From the NCBI RefSeq assembly GCF_943737005.1, contig NZ_CALSFU010000018.1, positions 1 to 64,000 on the forward strand: a DNA stretch of 64,000 bases, read 5' to 3'. The notes beneath the pieces are model-generated. The model saw nothing but the letters and a program-made list of their open reading frames with translations. It was not told where the DNA came from and searched no databases. The position numbers and the translations under genes are program-made. Below are positions 40,451 through 49,841 of this stretch, one piece after another; the first letter of the stretch is position 1; each line of letters starts with the position of its first letter. This stretch comes from Achromobacter sp. Marseille-Q4962 (GTDB lineage Bacteria > Pseudomonadota > Gammaproteobacteria > Burkholderiales > Burkholderiaceae_B).

Positions 40451-40954
40451 CTACCGAAACGCCTCCCCATACAGATCCAGGAACAGGCCGATGCTCCCCG
40501 CCGCCTCGTCCATCGCTTTCAGCAGTTGCGCCATGTCCTGCGCCGGGTCCACGTAGAACCAATCGAGGGAGAACCTGAGCGTCGTTCCCCATTGCTTGCG
40601 GCCGCCGGCGACAGGCGGCAGGGCGATGGCCCTGAGCTGGACGTTTTCGCCGGCGCGGGCCCGGTCGCGGGTCCACCAGGCCAGGAACTCCAGGCCGTCG
40701 AGGCCGGCTTCGTTGCGGCTGATTTCAAAATGAATGGACAGCAGTGTTTCGTCGGGCCGTCCGCCGCCGGACCGGCGCAGCGCAGCCGTGGGCAGGTCAG
40801 CATAGTCTCCGGGAAGCGACAGATCGGAAAGCGCCAAGTCGGGCAGATACAGCCTTTTTATTTCGACGGACGAAATGCCCGGGACTGCTTCGAACGCTTC
40901 AATGAGATGCCGGACTTCGGCAGGGAGGTCGGGGGCAGCGGGTGCGGAGGTCAT
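40451..40954 (-). CDS. Hypothetical protein
   Basis: 167 residues from ATG 40954; a TTG two codons upstream is possible. Not recognised. Begins MTSAPAAPDLPAEVRHLIEA, contains TLLSIHFEISRNEAGLDGLE and ends with an acidic, helical stretch DMAQLLKAMDEAAGSIGLFL. Codon use fits the surrounding genes. No signal peptide or membrane segment; possibly an immunity-type protein, but nothing else supports that. Convergent with the iron operon. Confidence 0.55.
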   Translation of the reverse strand: MTSAPAAPDLPAEVRHLIEAFEAVPGISSVEIKRLYLPDLALSDLSLPGDYADLPTAALRRSGGGRPDETLLSIHFEISRNEAGLDGLEFLAWWTRDRARAGENVQLRAIALPPVAGGRKQWGTTLRFSLDWFYVDPAQDMAQLLKAMDEAAGSIGLFLDLYGEAFR

Positions 40955-41035
40955 TGGCAAGGGCCCTGTCGAAAAGTGGAGACGATCCGCGCGACGACAC
41001 GAAGCCGTCGCCGGGGATGCGGAGTATTGGCTGTT

Positions 41036-41383
41036 TTACCTCAGGCCGCTGCTCCGAAGGCGGGCGGACGCTTCCGGCCCGGCGCCGAAGCAGCCTTCGA
41101 TGTGGAGAAACCGCAGGGCGCTTTCCGTGGCTGTGCAGCTTTTGTCGACGCGGGTGTAGTACTCGGCGTCGGGCAGGGCGCGGCCATCGCCGTCTCGCAG
41201 AAACAGCGCTTCGACGTTCCGGAGACGTTGGCCACGGGGAACGATGCCCCGGGGAAATGGCGGCGGCGGATCCCGGCCGCAACGACAATTCGTCGCCGAG
41301 GCGGGCGGCTCCGTTGTAGGATTCCGTTCTGGGCGGGAAGCCGCCAGGGGGGCGACGGCATTAATGTCGGCGTGCGCCGGCAT
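41036..41383 (-). CDS. Possible small hypothetical protein or gene remnant
   Basis: 115 codons; only the last 65 (NVEALFLRDGDGRALPDAEY ... ALRFLHIEGCFGAGPEAS) look protein-like. No Shine-Dalgarno at the ATG and no family recognised. The start could be later. The rest of 40,955-41,517 holds nothing else. Confidence 0.25.
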   Translation of the reverse strand: MPAHADINAVAPLAASRPERNPTTEPPASATNCRCGRDPPPPFPRGIVPRGQRLRNVEALFLRDGDGRALPDAEYYTRVDKSCTATESALRFLHIEGCFGAGPEASARLRSSGLR

Positions 41384-41517
41384 GTGGCCCGTATGACGTC
41401 GCCGCGCCCGCGCCTGAAGCCCATATCGGAAAACCGATCAACGAGACACAGCCCGCGCCGCGCCGGCCCCAAGAGGATGAAACACGGCGCGGGCGGACGT
41501 TGCGGGAGAACCCGTCC

Positions 41518-42513
41518 ATGACAGTGCAGAGGGTGGCGATCGTCATACACGAAGGCGTGCAAGCGCTGGATGTGGCCGGGCCGGTGGATGCGCTGCACGA
41601 GGCCAATGCGCATCTGTCCTCGGGCGAACGCTACGAGACGGCGCTCGTGGCTGTGCGCCGCGCGCCGGTTCGGGCGTCCAATGGCATGCAACTGGTGGCC
41701 GACCTGGATTACGCGCAGGCCGCTGGCGCGTTCGACATCCTGCTGGTCGCGGGTGGTCCGGCCATGCCCGATGCATCTCCCGATCCGGCCTTGACGGCCT
41801 GGCTGCGCAAGGCGACGGAGAGGGCGGGCGTCTATGGGTCGGTCTGCACCGGCGCTTTTGCGCTGGGGCATGCGGGCCTGCTCGATGGGCGGCGCGTCAC
41901 GACGCACTGGCAGGAAGCCCGCAAGCTGTCCGGGATGTTTCCGCAGGCCGAGGTCGAGCCGGACGCGATTTATGTCCGCGACGGGCGCCTGGTTACGTCC
42001 GCCGGCATTACCGCGGGCATCGATCTGGCGCTGGCGCTGATCGGGGAAAGCCACGGGCAAGGCGTCGCACTGGCCGTGGCCAAGCGGCTGGTGATGGTCG
42101 CGCAGCGCCAGGGCGGACAGTCTCAGTTCAGTCCGTATCTGGCGGCGTCTTGCGAGCCGGGTTCGCCCGTGGCGCGCGTCCAGGCGCTGGTCATGGCGAA
42201 CATCGGCCAGCGGCACACGCTGCAATCGCTGGCGGCGCAAGCGGGCATGAGCCCTCGTAATCTGGCGCGGTATTTCATGCAGCAGGCCGGAATCACGCCT
42301 CACGAGTTTGTGCTGCGAGCGCGCATCGACGCCGCGCGCAGGATGCTGGAGGCGAGCGAACGGCCGTTGAAGTCGGTCGCATTCAGTTGCGGTTTCGGGT
42401 CGGTGGATAGAATGCGGGTGGTCTTCAGCGAGCGCCTGGGCGTGACGCCCGCGCAATATCGCGCCAGTTTCCATCGGCAGGCCTGTTCTGCGGCGAGCGG
42501 GGCGATGGCGTAG
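41518..42513 (+). CDS. GlxA-type AraC-family regulator
   Basis: 331 residues from ATG 41518. N-terminal DJ-1/PfpI-like domain (IHEGVQALDVAGPVDALHEA, ILLVAGGPAM, the nucleophile elbow VYGSVCTGAFALGHAGLLDG near 103-122, THWQEA), then a C-terminal AraC double helix-turn-helix (SLAAQAGMSPRNLARYFMQQ and LKSVAFSCGFGSVDRMRVVF). Typical GlxA family, in which the PfpI domain is a sensor. Target genes unknown; the only neighbour downstream is a catalase pseudogene on the other strand. Confidence 0.9.
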   Translation: MTVQRVAIVIHEGVQALDVAGPVDALHEANAHLSSGERYETALVAVRRAPVRASNGMQLVADLDYAQAAGAFDILLVAGGPAMPDASPDPALTAWLRKATERAGVYGSVCTGAFALGHAGLLDGRRVTTHWQEARKLSGMFPQAEVEPDAIYVRDGRLVTSAGITAGIDLALALIGESHGQGVALAVAKRLVMVAQRQGGQSQFSPYLAASCEPGSPVARVQALVMANIGQRHTLQSLAAQAGMSPRNLARYFMQQAGITPHEFVLRARIDAARRMLEASERPLKSVAFSCGFGSVDRMRVVFSERLGVTPAQYRASFHRQACSAASGAMA

Positions 42514-42529
42514 CGGTGCACGGGCGGCG

Positions 42530-43600
42530 CTACAGGCCGAGCGCTGTCGCGACGCCGGCGGCACAGGCCGGGTCGGCCTTGGCGCAGTTTTCGATGTGAC
42601 GCCGCTTCACCTACTCGCGCGCGCCGCCCATCGCGTGCGCCGTGTTCCTGAAGTTCACGCCCAGGCGATAGCGCTGCGCATCGCCCTATGAGAAAAGCCT
42701 CGCCTGCAGCATCTTGTCCGGCGAGAAGCCGATGCCCGGCACCACGTCCGCGGGCGAGAAGGCGGCCTGCTCGACTTCCGCGAAGTAATTGTCGGGATAG
42801 CGGTTCAGTTCCATGACGCCCACCTCGATGAGCGGATACTCGCGCTTGGGCCAGACCTTGGTCAGGTCGAACGGGTTGTGCCGGTGGCGGCGCGCCTGTT
42901 CCTGCGTCATCACCGGGATGTGCGGCGTACAGCGCGGGAAGTCGCCGCGTTCGATGGCCTGCAGCAGGTCGCGGCCGTGGCTTTCGTAGTCGCCGGCCAT
43001 GATTGCGCCGGCTTCCTGGCCGGTCAGGTTTTCGATGCCCTGCCGGGAGCGGAAATGGAACTTGACCCAGATGCGTTCGTTGGCGGCGTTGATCATCGAG
43101 AAAGTGTGGCTTCCGAAGCCATGCAGGTGGAGGAAGGTTCTGGGAATCCCCCGGTCTGACATCACGATGGTGATCTGGTGCGGCGCCTGGGGCAGCAGCG
43201 ACCAGAAGTCCCAGTTGCTGTCGGCCGAACGGAGTCCCGTGCGCGGGTCGCGCTTGACCACGTGGTTCAGGTCCGGGAAGCGGAAGGGATCGCCGAAGAA
43301 GAACACGGGCGTGTTGTTGCCCACGATGTCCCAGTTTCCTTCCTCGGTGTGGAACTTCACGGCGAAGCCGCGGATGTCGCGTTCGGCGCCGGCCGCGCCT
43401 CAGCCCCTGGCGTGCATGCGGCGTTCAGGGATGACTGCGCGGTCGAAATGGGCCAGTTTCTCGATGAGCCAGATGTCCTGCAGCAGCACCGGCCCGCGCG
43501 CGCCCACGGTCATCGTATTGAGATTGTCGGCGACCGGCGCGCCGGTCGCGTGCGTGAGGGATTGCGGCGCGGCGGCGCCGGAAAATGGCTTGTCGGTCAC
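42530..43600 (-). pseudogene. Catalase (clade III type), inactivated
   Basis: One reading frame from GTG 43600 to 42530 matches monofunctional haem catalase: [60 protein letters not shown] and [20 protein letters not shown]. It has three nonsense codons: TGA at about 43,400 where Trp (GWGAYG) is expected, TAG at about 42,690 and TAG at about 42,611 where Tyr is expected. Two in-frame gaps remove about 40 residues around the first catalytic region and about 150 residues before the C-terminal KRRHIENCAKADP. It cannot be active. Confidence 0.88.
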
Positions 43601-43638
43601 GGAAATGTCGCCGGAACGCGGACCCGTGGCTAACCCGG

Positions 43639-44280
43639 TCAGTTCGCCCACGGCGAGCTCAGGATGATCGAGCAGAAGTCCATCCGCTGGTAGTCAGGAT
43701 CCTTGAGCGCCAGCACGTCGGCCTTGACGTTGCCGAAGGTGGTCTGCGGCTTCTTTCTGATGCCCTCGGCGAAGTGATCGATGATGTTCTCCTTGAAGTT
43801 GTGTTCGCGCGGATGGTGCGTGCACACGTGGTCGCGCTGTTGCGGCGTGAAGTCGTGATAGGCGATGCCGAGCACGTCCATCTCGACGCCGGCAGTCACG
43901 AGTGCGATGGTCGGCCGCATGTGTTCCGGAATGCCAGGCGTGGTATGCAGGGCGATGGCGGTCCATACATCTTCGATGTCGCGTTCGGAGACGCCATGGC
44001 TTTGCATGAATTCGCGAGCGGCATTGGCGCCGTCGACTTCGAAACGCAGGTCTGGGCTGGCGTAGCGCGCGGTCAGGCCCATGTCGTGGAACATGGCGCC
44101 GAGGTAGAGCAGTTCGGGGTCGTACTGGAGCTCGCGGCGTTCTCCCGTCAGCGCGCCCCAGAGAAACACGCGGCGGCTGTGGTTGTACAGCACGTCGTCT
44201 TCGGTGTCGCGCACCAGCTCGGTGGCGGCGCGCGCAATGGCGCTGTCCGGAATCCGGATGCCGGCAATAGTCTCTGCCAT
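43639..44280 (-). CDS. HD-domain protein, cyanamide-hydratase-like
   Basis: 213 residues from ATG 44280 with GGAGGAT upstream. HD superfamily: [16 protein letters not shown] near 35-50, the HD pair in [35 protein letters not shown] and [15 protein letters not shown]. The [10 protein letters not shown] and ALHTTPGI motifs match the cyanamide hydratase (Ddi2-type) group rather than nucleotide phosphohydrolases. Cyanamide hydratases convert cyanamide to urea; activity here is inferred. Divergent from a LysR gene across 208 bp, the usual regulator-target layout. Confidence 0.8.
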   Translation of the reverse strand: MAETIAGIRIPDSAIARAATELVRDTEDDVLYNHSRRVFLWGALTGERRELQYDPELLYLGAMFHDMGLTARYASPDLRFEVDGANAAREFMQSHGVSERDIEDVWTAIALHTTPGIPEHMRPTIALVTAGVEMDVLGIAYHDFTPQQRDHVCTHHPREHNFKENIIDHFAEGIRKKPQTTFGNVKADVLALKDPDYQRMDFCSIILSSPWAN

Positions 44281-44488
44281 GGGAAGATCCTCCTGGTGGG
44301 TATGCCCGGAACGCCGGGCGGCGGCGGTCCAAGAAATTTCAGCATCGGCGCCTCGGCCGTTCAACGACGGCGTGGCATCGAATCCGGACAACCAGGCGCT
44401 GTTTCGCGCCACTGCCGGCGCGGGCGCGATGGCGGTGCGACAAAATCACTTCCCTGGCGGCGCCGCCGCCTTCTTCTCCGACGACGCC

Positions 44489-45418
44489 ATGAAGCACTCC
44501 ACCGAGGAACTGTCCTGGGACGACCTGCGCATCATCAAGGCAATCGGCGAGCACGGCGGCCTTATGAGCGCGGCGCTGGCGCTGGACCTGAATCATTCGA
44601 CGCTGTCACGGCGGCTGTCGGCGCTGGAGGGCGCGCTCGGCGTCGCGCTCTTCGAGCGCCGCCGCACGGGCTACCTGCCCACCAATGCCGGCGCGGAGCT
44701 GCTGGCGCTGGGCGGCCGCATGGAAAAAGACATTTTGAGCGTGCTGCGCCGGGTCGCGGGACAATCGCAGGAGCTCAAGGGAGAGCTGCGCCTCACTACC
44801 AGCGACGCACTGCTGCAGGATTTTCTGACGCCCGTCATCGCCAGCTTCCGGGCCGCGCATCCGGGCATCCAGATCGACGTGATCGTCGGCAACCGGGCCC
44901 TGAACCTGGCCCGCGGCGATTCGGACATCGCCTTGCGCGCCGCGCTGGCGGTGCCGGACAATCTGTGCGGCCGCCGGATGGCCACTGTCGCCTGGGCGGT
45001 ATACGGCCCGCGCGGCGGCCGCCTGGGCCGGGATTTGCTGCCGCAGACGCTTCACGAACGGCCATGGGTGTCGTACGGCAAAAGCTTGTCCGGCCTGAAG
45101 GCGCACCGCTATGTCCGCGAGCGCGTGCCGTCGCAGAACGTCAGTTACCGCAGCGACTCGATCTACGGCGTCGCCGCAGCCATCCGCAACGGCCTGGGCA
45201 TCGGCCTGCTTCCCTGCATGCACGGCGATCTGGACGCCCGTCTGGTCCGAGTCGGCCCGGTGGAGAGGGAGGTCTACGACGAACTCTGGCTGCTGACTCA
45301 CCCCGACATCCGCAAATCGCCGCGCGTCAAGGCATTCATGGCGCATTGCGGCCGGGCCATCGAGGCGCAGCGCGACATCATCGAAGGCAGGGCCCCGCGC
45401 GGCGGAGCTTCTTCGTAG
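44489..45418 (+). CDS. LysR-family regulator
   Basis: 309 residues from ATG 44489. Winged helix-turn-helix near 9-70 (LRIIKAIGEHGGLMSAALAL, LNHSTLSRRLSALEGALGVA), then a substrate-binding domain (RGDSDIALRAALAVPDNLCG, DSIYGVAAAIRNGLGIGLLP). It diverges from the HD-domain gene and precedes an isochorismatase-like gene, so it likely controls one or both. The 208-bp divergent gap should hold its sites; none could be fixed by eye. Confidence 0.88.
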   Translation: MKHSTEELSWDDLRIIKAIGEHGGLMSAALALDLNHSTLSRRLSALEGALGVALFERRRTGYLPTNAGAELLALGGRMEKDILSVLRRVAGQSQELKGELRLTTSDALLQDFLTPVIASFRAAHPGIQIDVIVGNRALNLARGDSDIALRAALAVPDNLCGRRMATVAWAVYGPRGGRLGRDLLPQTLHERPWVSYGKSLSGLKAHRYVRERVPSQNVSYRSDSIYGVAAAIRNGLGIGLLPCMHGDLDARLVRVGPVEREVYDELWLLTHPDIRKSPRVKAFMAHCGRAIEAQRDIIEGRAPRGGASS

Positions 45419-45582
45419 CGTGGCAGCGGGCCGGCGCCCGGATCGGCATTTTTGCAAAGAAGGTTTGGCGTCGCCGCACACAAGTCTGGCGGGGCGGCTC
45501 CTACAATTTTCCGCACCACACAACCGCAGGCCAGCTCGGCAAACCAGCTTTTCGGGCAGCCTGATCCACCGAGGAGATTCCG

Positions 45583-46230
45583 ATGCGCATCAACGCGACC
45601 GCCAAGCCTGCAAAAAGCTTATTGAGCCCGAACGATCACGCGCTGATTCTGATCGACCATCAGGCGGAAATGGCGTTCAACACCAAGTCCATCGATGTCA
45701 CTAACCTCCGCGCCAATACCGCGATCCTGGCGAACGCGGCCAAGGGCTTCAAAGTGCCGACCATCGTCACCACGATTTCCAAGGACACGTTTGCCGGTCC
45801 TTTGTTTGACGAAATTACCGACGTCTTTCCCGACGCGGAAGTTACCGACCGTACGACGTCAAACGCCTGGGAAGATGAGCATTTCATCGCGCGCGTCAAC
45901 GCGGTGGGCAGGAACCGGCTGGTCATGGCGGGCCTGTGGACCTCGGTCTGCTGCAATGGTCCGGTCATCTCGGCGCTGGAACAAGGCTTCGAAGTCTATG
46001 TCGTGACCGACGCTTGCGGCGATTGCACTCCTGAAGCGCACGAGCGTGCCGTCCAGCGCATGCTCCAGGCGGGCGCGAAACCCATTACCTCGCTGACGTA
46101 TCTGCTGGAACTGCAGCGCGACTGGGCGCGCGTGGAAACCTACGACCTGACCGTCGGCATCTCGCGCAGATTCGGCGGCGCCTTTGGCGTCGGCATCCAG
46201 TATGCGCAGACGATGCTGCCGAAGCACTAG
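45583..46230 (+). CDS. Isochorismatase-family hydrolase
   Basis: 215 residues, ATG 45583 with GAGGAG upstream. Cysteine-hydrolase fold: ALILIDHQAEMAFNTKSIDV (catalytic Asp), TIVTTISKDTF (Lys) and VMAGLWTSVCCNGPVISALE (nucleophilic Cys near 125). Like YcaC and related amidases/nicotinamidases of unclear substrate. Its neighbour encoding a cyanamide-hydratase-like enzyme suggests a shared role in breaking C-N bonds of small amides or nitriles; this is inferred. The 193 bp after it hold no gene. Confidence 0.87.
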   Translation: MRINATAKPAKSLLSPNDHALILIDHQAEMAFNTKSIDVTNLRANTAILANAAKGFKVPTIVTTISKDTFAGPLFDEITDVFPDAEVTDRTTSNAWEDEHFIARVNAVGRNRLVMAGLWTSVCCNGPVISALEQGFEVYVVTDACGDCTPEAHERAVQRMLQAGAKPITSLTYLLELQRDWARVETYDLTVGISRRFGGAFGVGIQYAQTMLPKH

Positions 46231-46423
46231 TAGCGCTGAGACAGACGCCGGCAGGATGTGCGACGCTGTCGAAGGGGGCGTTCGCGTGAAGATGCGGGGG
46301 GACGGCAATGTGTCCGGCGTCGGCCACAGCAGCGCATGGCCGCGGGCGGGCGCCGTCCTCGTGGCGATGCGCGGCAGCGGGTCGCCCAGTGCGGCATCGA
46401 CGCAACGAAGCCGCGCCGTCAGC

Positions 46424-47341
46424 CTACCCTCCGCTTCTCTCCCTCCGCCGCGTCGCCACCCAGCAGAGAATCGAGCCTCCGCAGACCATGGCCGCTCCCT
46501 GCCAGAACCCGAGGGACAGCGGGGTGTTGAGAAGAAAGGCGGCGAGGGCGGCGGAGAAGACGGGGATGAAGTAGGAGGCGCCGGCGAGGACGGTGACATT
46601 GCCGTGCAGGATGCCGACGTTCCAGGCGGCATAGCCGAAGCCCATGGCGCCGGCGGCCATGACGAGGTGGGCGGCGGAGCGGTAGGTGAAGTCCATGTCG
46701 CCGCCGCCCGTCGCGAAGTATTTGATCCACAGCACCAGCGACACCATGCCGAAGAACAGGGTGACGCCGTTCTTGCCGTTGGCGATCCGGGCGGTGACGG
46801 TGCAGTAGGCGGCCCAGATGAGGGCGCCGGCCAGGGCGAGGCCGTAGCTGAGGGGGTTGTCCTGGACGTTGGCGAGCATGCCGGCCGGATCCAGGCCCTG
46901 GTCGCCGCCGAGCACCCAGCAGATGCCGAGCATGGAGAGGATGAAGCCGGGGATGATCAGCAGGCCGGATTTCTGCTTGTTGAAGAGGATGGCGCAGACG
47001 ATGGTGAGGGAGGGCCACAGGTAGTTCACCATGCCGACCTCGATGGCCTGCCGGCCGGTGTGGGCATAGCCGATGGACAGGGCGAGGCACAGCTCATATG
47101 CCACGAAGAGCAGCGAGCCCCATATGAGGTAGCGGCGCGGAAACTCGCGGACGCGGGGAAATCCGACCGTCAGCAGCAGGAAAACCGAGGCGACGGTATA
47201 GATCAGGGCGGCGCCGCCGGTCGCGCCGAAGCTCTCGCTCACGCTGCGTATCAGGCCGACGATCGCGCTCCAGAGCAGGACGGCGACCAGTCCGACCAGC
47301 GTGGCATTCCTGCTGCGCATTCCCGGTTTCGGCCGGCCCAT
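46424..47341 (-). CDS. yddG: YddG-type aromatic amino acid exporter
   Basis: 305 residues, about ten transmembrane segments, EamA drug/metabolite transporter family. The stretches GLIRSVSESFGATGGAALIY, VGMVNYLWPSLTIVCAILFN and GDMDFTYRSAAHLVMAAGAM are typical of YddG, which exports aromatic amino acids and some drugs. ATG 47339-47341 follows the MFS gene's stop by one base, so it is translated by coupling. No promoter between the two. Confidence 0.85.
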   Translation of the reverse strand: MGRPKPGMRSRNATLVGLVAVLLWSAIVGLIRSVSESFGATGGAALIYTVASVFLLLTVGFPRVREFPRRYLIWGSLLFVAYELCLALSIGYAHTGRQAIEVGMVNYLWPSLTIVCAILFNKQKSGLLIIPGFILSMLGICWVLGGDQGLDPAGMLANVQDNPLSYGLALAGALIWAAYCTVTARIANGKNGVTLFFGMVSLVLWIKYFATGGGDMDFTYRSAAHLVMAAGAMGFGYAAWNVGILHGNVTVLAGASYFIPVFSAALAAFLLNTPLSLGFWQGAAMVCGGSILCWVATRRRERSGG

Positions 47342-47342
47342 T

Positions 47343-48542
47343 TCAGCCCGCCTTGGCCGGCGTATGGGATCGGGCCGGCAGCCACTTCCAGAACACCGCG
47401 GCCGCCACCAGCCCCAGCAGTCCCACTCCGAAAGATCCCATGCCGAGCGACGCCAGCGCGGTCAGGCCGGACAGCAGGACCGGCCCGCCGCTGGTGCCGA
47501 GGTCGGACATCAGGCGCCAGATGCCCAGGAACTGCGTGCGGGCGCCGGGCGGCGAGGCGTCGGCGCCCAGGGTCATGACGATGCCGGAGCCGATGCCGTT
47601 GCCGAAGCCGAGGAACAGGGACACGAGGATGAAGCTGAGGGCGCCGCCGGTGAGGGGAATGGTCATGAGGCTCAGGCCCATGAGCAGGGTGCAGGGCAGC
47701 GCGACCCACAGGCGGCCGCGTTGGTCCATGACCTTGCCGGCGGGGTAGAAGACGGACATGTCCACGGCGGCGACCAGGCCGTAGATGAGGGAGGTGGTGG
47801 CCGGCTCGAGGCCGAGATGGTCGGCCCAGAGGGGAATGACGACCTGGCGCGAGGCGCGCAGCGCGCTGATGAGCATGACGCCGACGCCCAGGGTGAGATA
47901 AACGCGCCAGTGGCTGCGCGCGACCTGGCCGATGCTGGTCCGGGCGGCGGCCTGGCTGTGGACGGCGCGGGGCTCGATGTCGGGGGCGGTGAAGGCGATC
48001 AGGCCGGCGCCCAGCATGGCGGCCAGGGCGACCCAGTAGGCGCCGTCCAGGCCGATGAAGTGAATGAGGGCCGCGCCGGCGAAAGGGCCGATGAAGGTGC
48101 CGATGCGGGTGGTGCCGCCCAGCGTGGAGAGCGCGCGGGCGCGGTATTGCAGCGGCACGATCTCGATCATGTAGCTCTGCCGCGCCAATTGGAACACCGA
48201 CTGGGCGACCCCCTGCATGAGCATGGCGATCGCCAGCACCCAGAGGCTGGGCAGGGTGATTACCATCAGGAGCCCGACGACGCTCAGCAGGGCCGCGCCG
48301 GTCATGGCGTACTTCTCGCCGTAGCGTTCGGTGAGCAGGGCCGAGGGAATGTTGCTGAACAGCGAGCCGATGCCGATGAGGGCGGCGATGAGGCTGGCGG
48401 TGGCGACGGAGGCGCCCAGGTCGCGGGCGGTGAGGGCGATGACGGGGAGGATGGCGCCGTTGCTGAGCCCGTAGAAGAGAGAGGGGCCGAAAGCGGGAAC
48501 GGCGATTTTCTTCAGGTCGAAGGAATCTTCTTGTTGCGACAT
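47343..48542 (-). CDS. MFS transporter
   Basis: 399 residues from ATG 48542, twelve predicted transmembrane segments. Begins MSQQEDSFDLKKIAVPAFGP; the loop SALLTERYGEKYAM fits the MFS A-motif region. Substrate unknown; the family includes drug and metabolite exporters. Coupled to yddG downstream, so the two may export related compounds. Preceded by a 113-bp gap without a gene. Confidence 0.85.
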   Translation of the reverse strand: MSQQEDSFDLKKIAVPAFGPSLFYGLSNGAILPVIALTARDLGASVATASLIAALIGIGSLFSNIPSALLTERYGEKYAMTGAALLSVVGLLMVITLPSLWVLAIAMLMQGVAQSVFQLARQSYMIEIVPLQYRARALSTLGGTTRIGTFIGPFAGAALIHFIGLDGAYWVALAAMLGAGLIAFTAPDIEPRAVHSQAAARTSIGQVARSHWRVYLTLGVGVMLISALRASRQVVIPLWADHLGLEPATTSLIYGLVAAVDMSVFYPAGKVMDQRGRLWVALPCTLLMGLSLMTIPLTGGALSFILVSLFLGFGNGIGSGIVMTLGADASPPGARTQFLGIWRLMSDLGTSGGPVLLSGLTALASLGMGSFGVGLLGLVAAAVFWKWLPARSHTPAKAG

Positions 48543-48655
48543 TTCACTGACGATGCCCAGGGCGCCTGGCGCCTGCGGAAGGCGCGGCCAGTCCGCGGCG
48601 CCCGGGGCCGGAGGGTTGAGGCGTCTGGGGAGTTTATACCGGGGCGAGGGCGGGC

Positions 48656-49006
48656 TCACCCCAGCCCGGAGGCGTCCTGCGTGATCACCACGTCCGGCCG
48701 CAGCCGGAGAAAGACCCGGTCGCGTTCGGAGAGAATGATTTCCAGCGTTTCCACGGCGCCGTCGCGCCGGTAGCGGATGTCGCGCACGGAGAGGGCGACG
48801 AGGTGGTAGAGGTCGCGGTCCTGGTGGCGGATGGTGAGCGAGACGTCGCCGTGCGCGGGCAGCAGGCCGAAGCTGATGTGGTGGTCGCCTACCCGGGTCT
48901 GGTAGGTGTGGCTGCCGTAGTACCACGGCACCTCGGGCTCTTCGCTCTGGGGCTCGGCCTCGAAGAAGGTGAGCAGTTCGAGGGGCTCGATGCTGACGCC
49001 GTTCAT
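48656..49006 (-). CDS. Conserved hypothetical protein
   Basis: 116 residues from ATG 49006. Not recognised. Contains FFEAEPQSEEPEVPWYYGSH, YQTRVGDHHISFGLLPAHGD and ILSERDRVFLRLRPDVVITQ, a beta-rich pattern. Codon use fits the neighbouring genes. No signal peptide. Confidence 0.6.
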   Translation of the reverse strand: MNGVSIEPLELLTFFEAEPQSEEPEVPWYYGSHTYQTRVGDHHISFGLLPAHGDVSLTIRHQDRDLYHLVALSVRDIRYRRDGAVETLEIILSERDRVFLRLRPDVVITQDASGLG

Positions 49007-49440
49007 GGCCGGGCTTCCGGCGCCGGCGGCGGGGCGCATGGGCGGTCGGGCGAGGCGGCGCGCCGCAAGAGGAAAGTCACGGGATGGCCTGTTGTTCGGG
49101 GTGGCGACGCGGCCCATCTTGCCACGGGCGGGCGCGCCGCCTTGTAAAAAAAGCAACCAGGTCTGTCCGCGCCGGGCCGCCGGCCGTCTTGCGCCGTTGC
49201 CGCGTTGCCGGCGGCTGATACCATCCGGACTCGGTCCGCATCGAAGAGTGTTCCATGTCTTTGTCTGCCCGCCGCCCCGCAAGCCCGCGCTGCCCGGCGT
49301 GGTGCTGGATTATCTGGCGGACCTGCCGCCGGCGCGGCAGACGGAGAGCGCGTCGGCCGGGGTGACGGAGGCGTTGGGCAAGGCGTATCCCTGCGGCAGA
49401 TAGCGGGGCCCGGACATCTGAAAGCGGCAAGGAGGCTGCA
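49007..49440. other. Gap with a possible gene remnant
   Basis: No intact gene. A plus-strand frame ending at 49,403 (VVLDYLADLPPARQTESASA) looks like the C-terminal tail of a lost gene but cannot be assigned. Confidence 0.3.
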
Positions 49441-49818
49441 ATGATCGATCACCTCGACCATCTGGTGCTCACCACGGCAAACGAGCAGGCGTGCGTGGAC
49501 TTCTACGTGGGCTTGCTGGGCATGAAGCTGGAAACCTTCGGGCAGGGGCGCAAGGCGTTCAAGTTCGGCCAGCAGAAGATCAACCTGCACGTGAAGGGCA
49601 GCGAGTTCGAGCCCAAGGCGCATCTGCCCGTGCCGGGCGCGCTGGACCTGTGTTTCATCGCGTCCGAGCCGCTGGACCAGGTCATCGAGACGCTGAAGGC
49701 GCGCGGCGCGCAGATCGTGGAAGGGCCGGTGCTGCGCACGGGCGCCAACTACCCGATCCGCTCCATCTACCTGCGCGACCCCGATCTGAATCTGATCGAG
49801 ATCTCCGAGCGGGCATAG
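49441..49818 (+). CDS. VOC-family (glyoxalase/bleomycin-resistance) protein
   Basis: 125 residues. Vicinal-oxygen-chelate fold with MIDHLDHLVLTTANEQACVD at the start and SIYLRDPDLNLIEISERA at the end, the two ends of the metal-binding beta-alpha-beta repeat. H6 and E121 are likely metal ligands. AAGGAGG-like site before the ATG. Convergent with the LysR gene at 49842. Substrate unknown. Confidence 0.85.
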   Translation: MIDHLDHLVLTTANEQACVDFYVGLLGMKLETFGQGRKAFKFGQQKINLHVKGSEFEPKAHLPVPGALDLCFIASEPLDQVIETLKARGAQIVEGPVLRTGANYPIRSIYLRDPDLNLIEISERA

Positions 49819-49841
49819 GCGTCAGCCTGCCGGGCCGCGCG

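Noticed and set aside
41041-42564. 507-codon minus-strand frame opposite the GlxA-type regulator
   Set aside because: Antisense of a gene with clear PfpI and AraC domains; no features of its own.
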